This document shows positions 14,653 to 14,946 of a DNA stretch of 14,946 bases, in pieces (the stretch's first letter is position 1; every line of letters starts with the position of its first letter). The notes under the pieces are model-generated. The model was not told the origin of the DNA. It ran no database searches and saw only the letters and a list, made by a program, of their open reading frames with translations. The position numbers were made by a program, and so were the translations under genes. The stretch is from CALCMJ01 sp964475415 (GTDB lineage: Bacteria; Bacteroidota; Bacteroidia; Chitinophagales; Saprospiraceae): positions 1 through 14,946 of the forward strand of contig CAYYWZ010000086.1 in the NCBI GenBank assembly GCA_964475415.1. Reading direction: 5' to 3'.

Positions 14653-14946
14653 TTATTCTTTGATAATTTTCTTAGTAGTTTTTATACCTTTCTGATTTTC
14701 TAACTCTACAAGATATACTCCTCTTCTGAGATCACTAAGTTGGATTTTTGTTGTGTTATAAAACTCAGTCTCTCTTATCAGTTTTCCTTCTACAGAAAAC
14801 AATTTTATCTTATAGATTTCATGGTTATCAGCGACGCTTATATTCAGCTCGTCTATTACTGGATTAGGAAATACGTTTATATTATTATCTTCTATTACGG
14901 AGGGGTCTGTGGAACTAGTAAGCCTACACCCTGGCACTTCGCAAGC
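14653..14946 (-). CDS. C-terminal end of a T9SS-exported protein with a type A sorting domain (runs off the right edge)
   Basis: The frame is open to the window edge, so only the last 97 residues are seen; the GTG at 14937 is internal rather than the start. After a Cys-containing, Ser/Thr-rich lead (CRLTSSTDPS) comes the conserved sorting domain: INVFPNPVIDELNIS, then KIKLFSVEGKLIRE, LSDLRRGVYLVELE and a Lys-rich end TTKKIIKE. This Por_Secre_tail pattern directs proteins through the type IX system to the cell surface, where the tail is removed. What the main body does cannot be told. It shows that the genome codes for T9SS cargo, in keeping with the PorP/SprF protein at the other end of the window. 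Confidence 0.92.
   Translation of the reverse strand, partial: ACEVPGCRLTSSTDPSVIEDNNINVFPNPVIDELNISVADNHEIYKIKLFSVEGKLIRETEFYNTTKIQLSDLRRGVYLVELENQKGIKTTKKIIKE

Overview
The window comes from a member of the Bacteroidota. Four things point there. There are type IX secretion (T9SS) markers: a PorP/SprF-family protein at 254-1231 and a C-terminal T9SS sorting domain at 14653-14946. The F-ATP synthase run is atpB-E-F-H-A-G without atpD/atpC, which is common in this phylum. The atpB promoter has the Bacteroidota -7 element TAnnTTTG. Genes generally lack a Shine-Dalgarno sequence. I cannot fix the class or genus from sequence alone.

Layout. (1) Positions 1-5659, minus strand, hold an envelope/signalling cluster. 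In transcription order it has a MORN-repeat protein with a probable outer-membrane barrel tail, a very large transmembrane Ser/Thr kinase (kinase - TPR-like - one membrane segment - repeated helical pairs - FGE/sulfatase-modifying-factor-like domain), a PorP/SprF-like outer-membrane protein, and the start of a secreted Cys-containing protein that runs off the left edge. (2) Positions 5660-6072 are a gene-free gap dominated by a 159-bp imperfect palindrome that looks like a MITE or large stem-loop repeat. (3) Positions 6073-7284 encode a PLP-dependent aminotransferase, preceded by the intrinsic terminator of the ATP synthase operon. (4) Positions 7355-12822, minus strand, are atpB-atpE-atpF-atpH-atpA-atpG, with a strong hairpin between atpE and atpF. 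Subunit a (atpB) carries a signal peptide and an unusual segment of about 80 residues with 27 histidines, partly encoded by a perfect 9-bp tandem repeat. (5) Positions 12823-13488 hold the atp promoter and, further upstream, a block of palindromes with no coding potential. (6) The right end has a small secreted protein of unknown function (plus strand), an IS200/IS605-type element with only the Y1 transposase tnpA, and the C-terminus of a T9SS cargo protein (minus strand).

How the parts may work together. The ATP synthase genes encode all of Fo plus delta, alpha and gamma; beta and epsilon must lie elsewhere. The kinase cluster is the best candidate for an under-described system. Its cytosolic kinase is tied through the membrane to a periplasmic arm whose terminal fold is the one also used by the T9SS ring proteins GldK/PorK and GldJ, and it sits directly upstream of a PorP/SprF homologue. 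A link to secretion or envelope sensing is an inference from domain content and gene order, not something the sequence proves.
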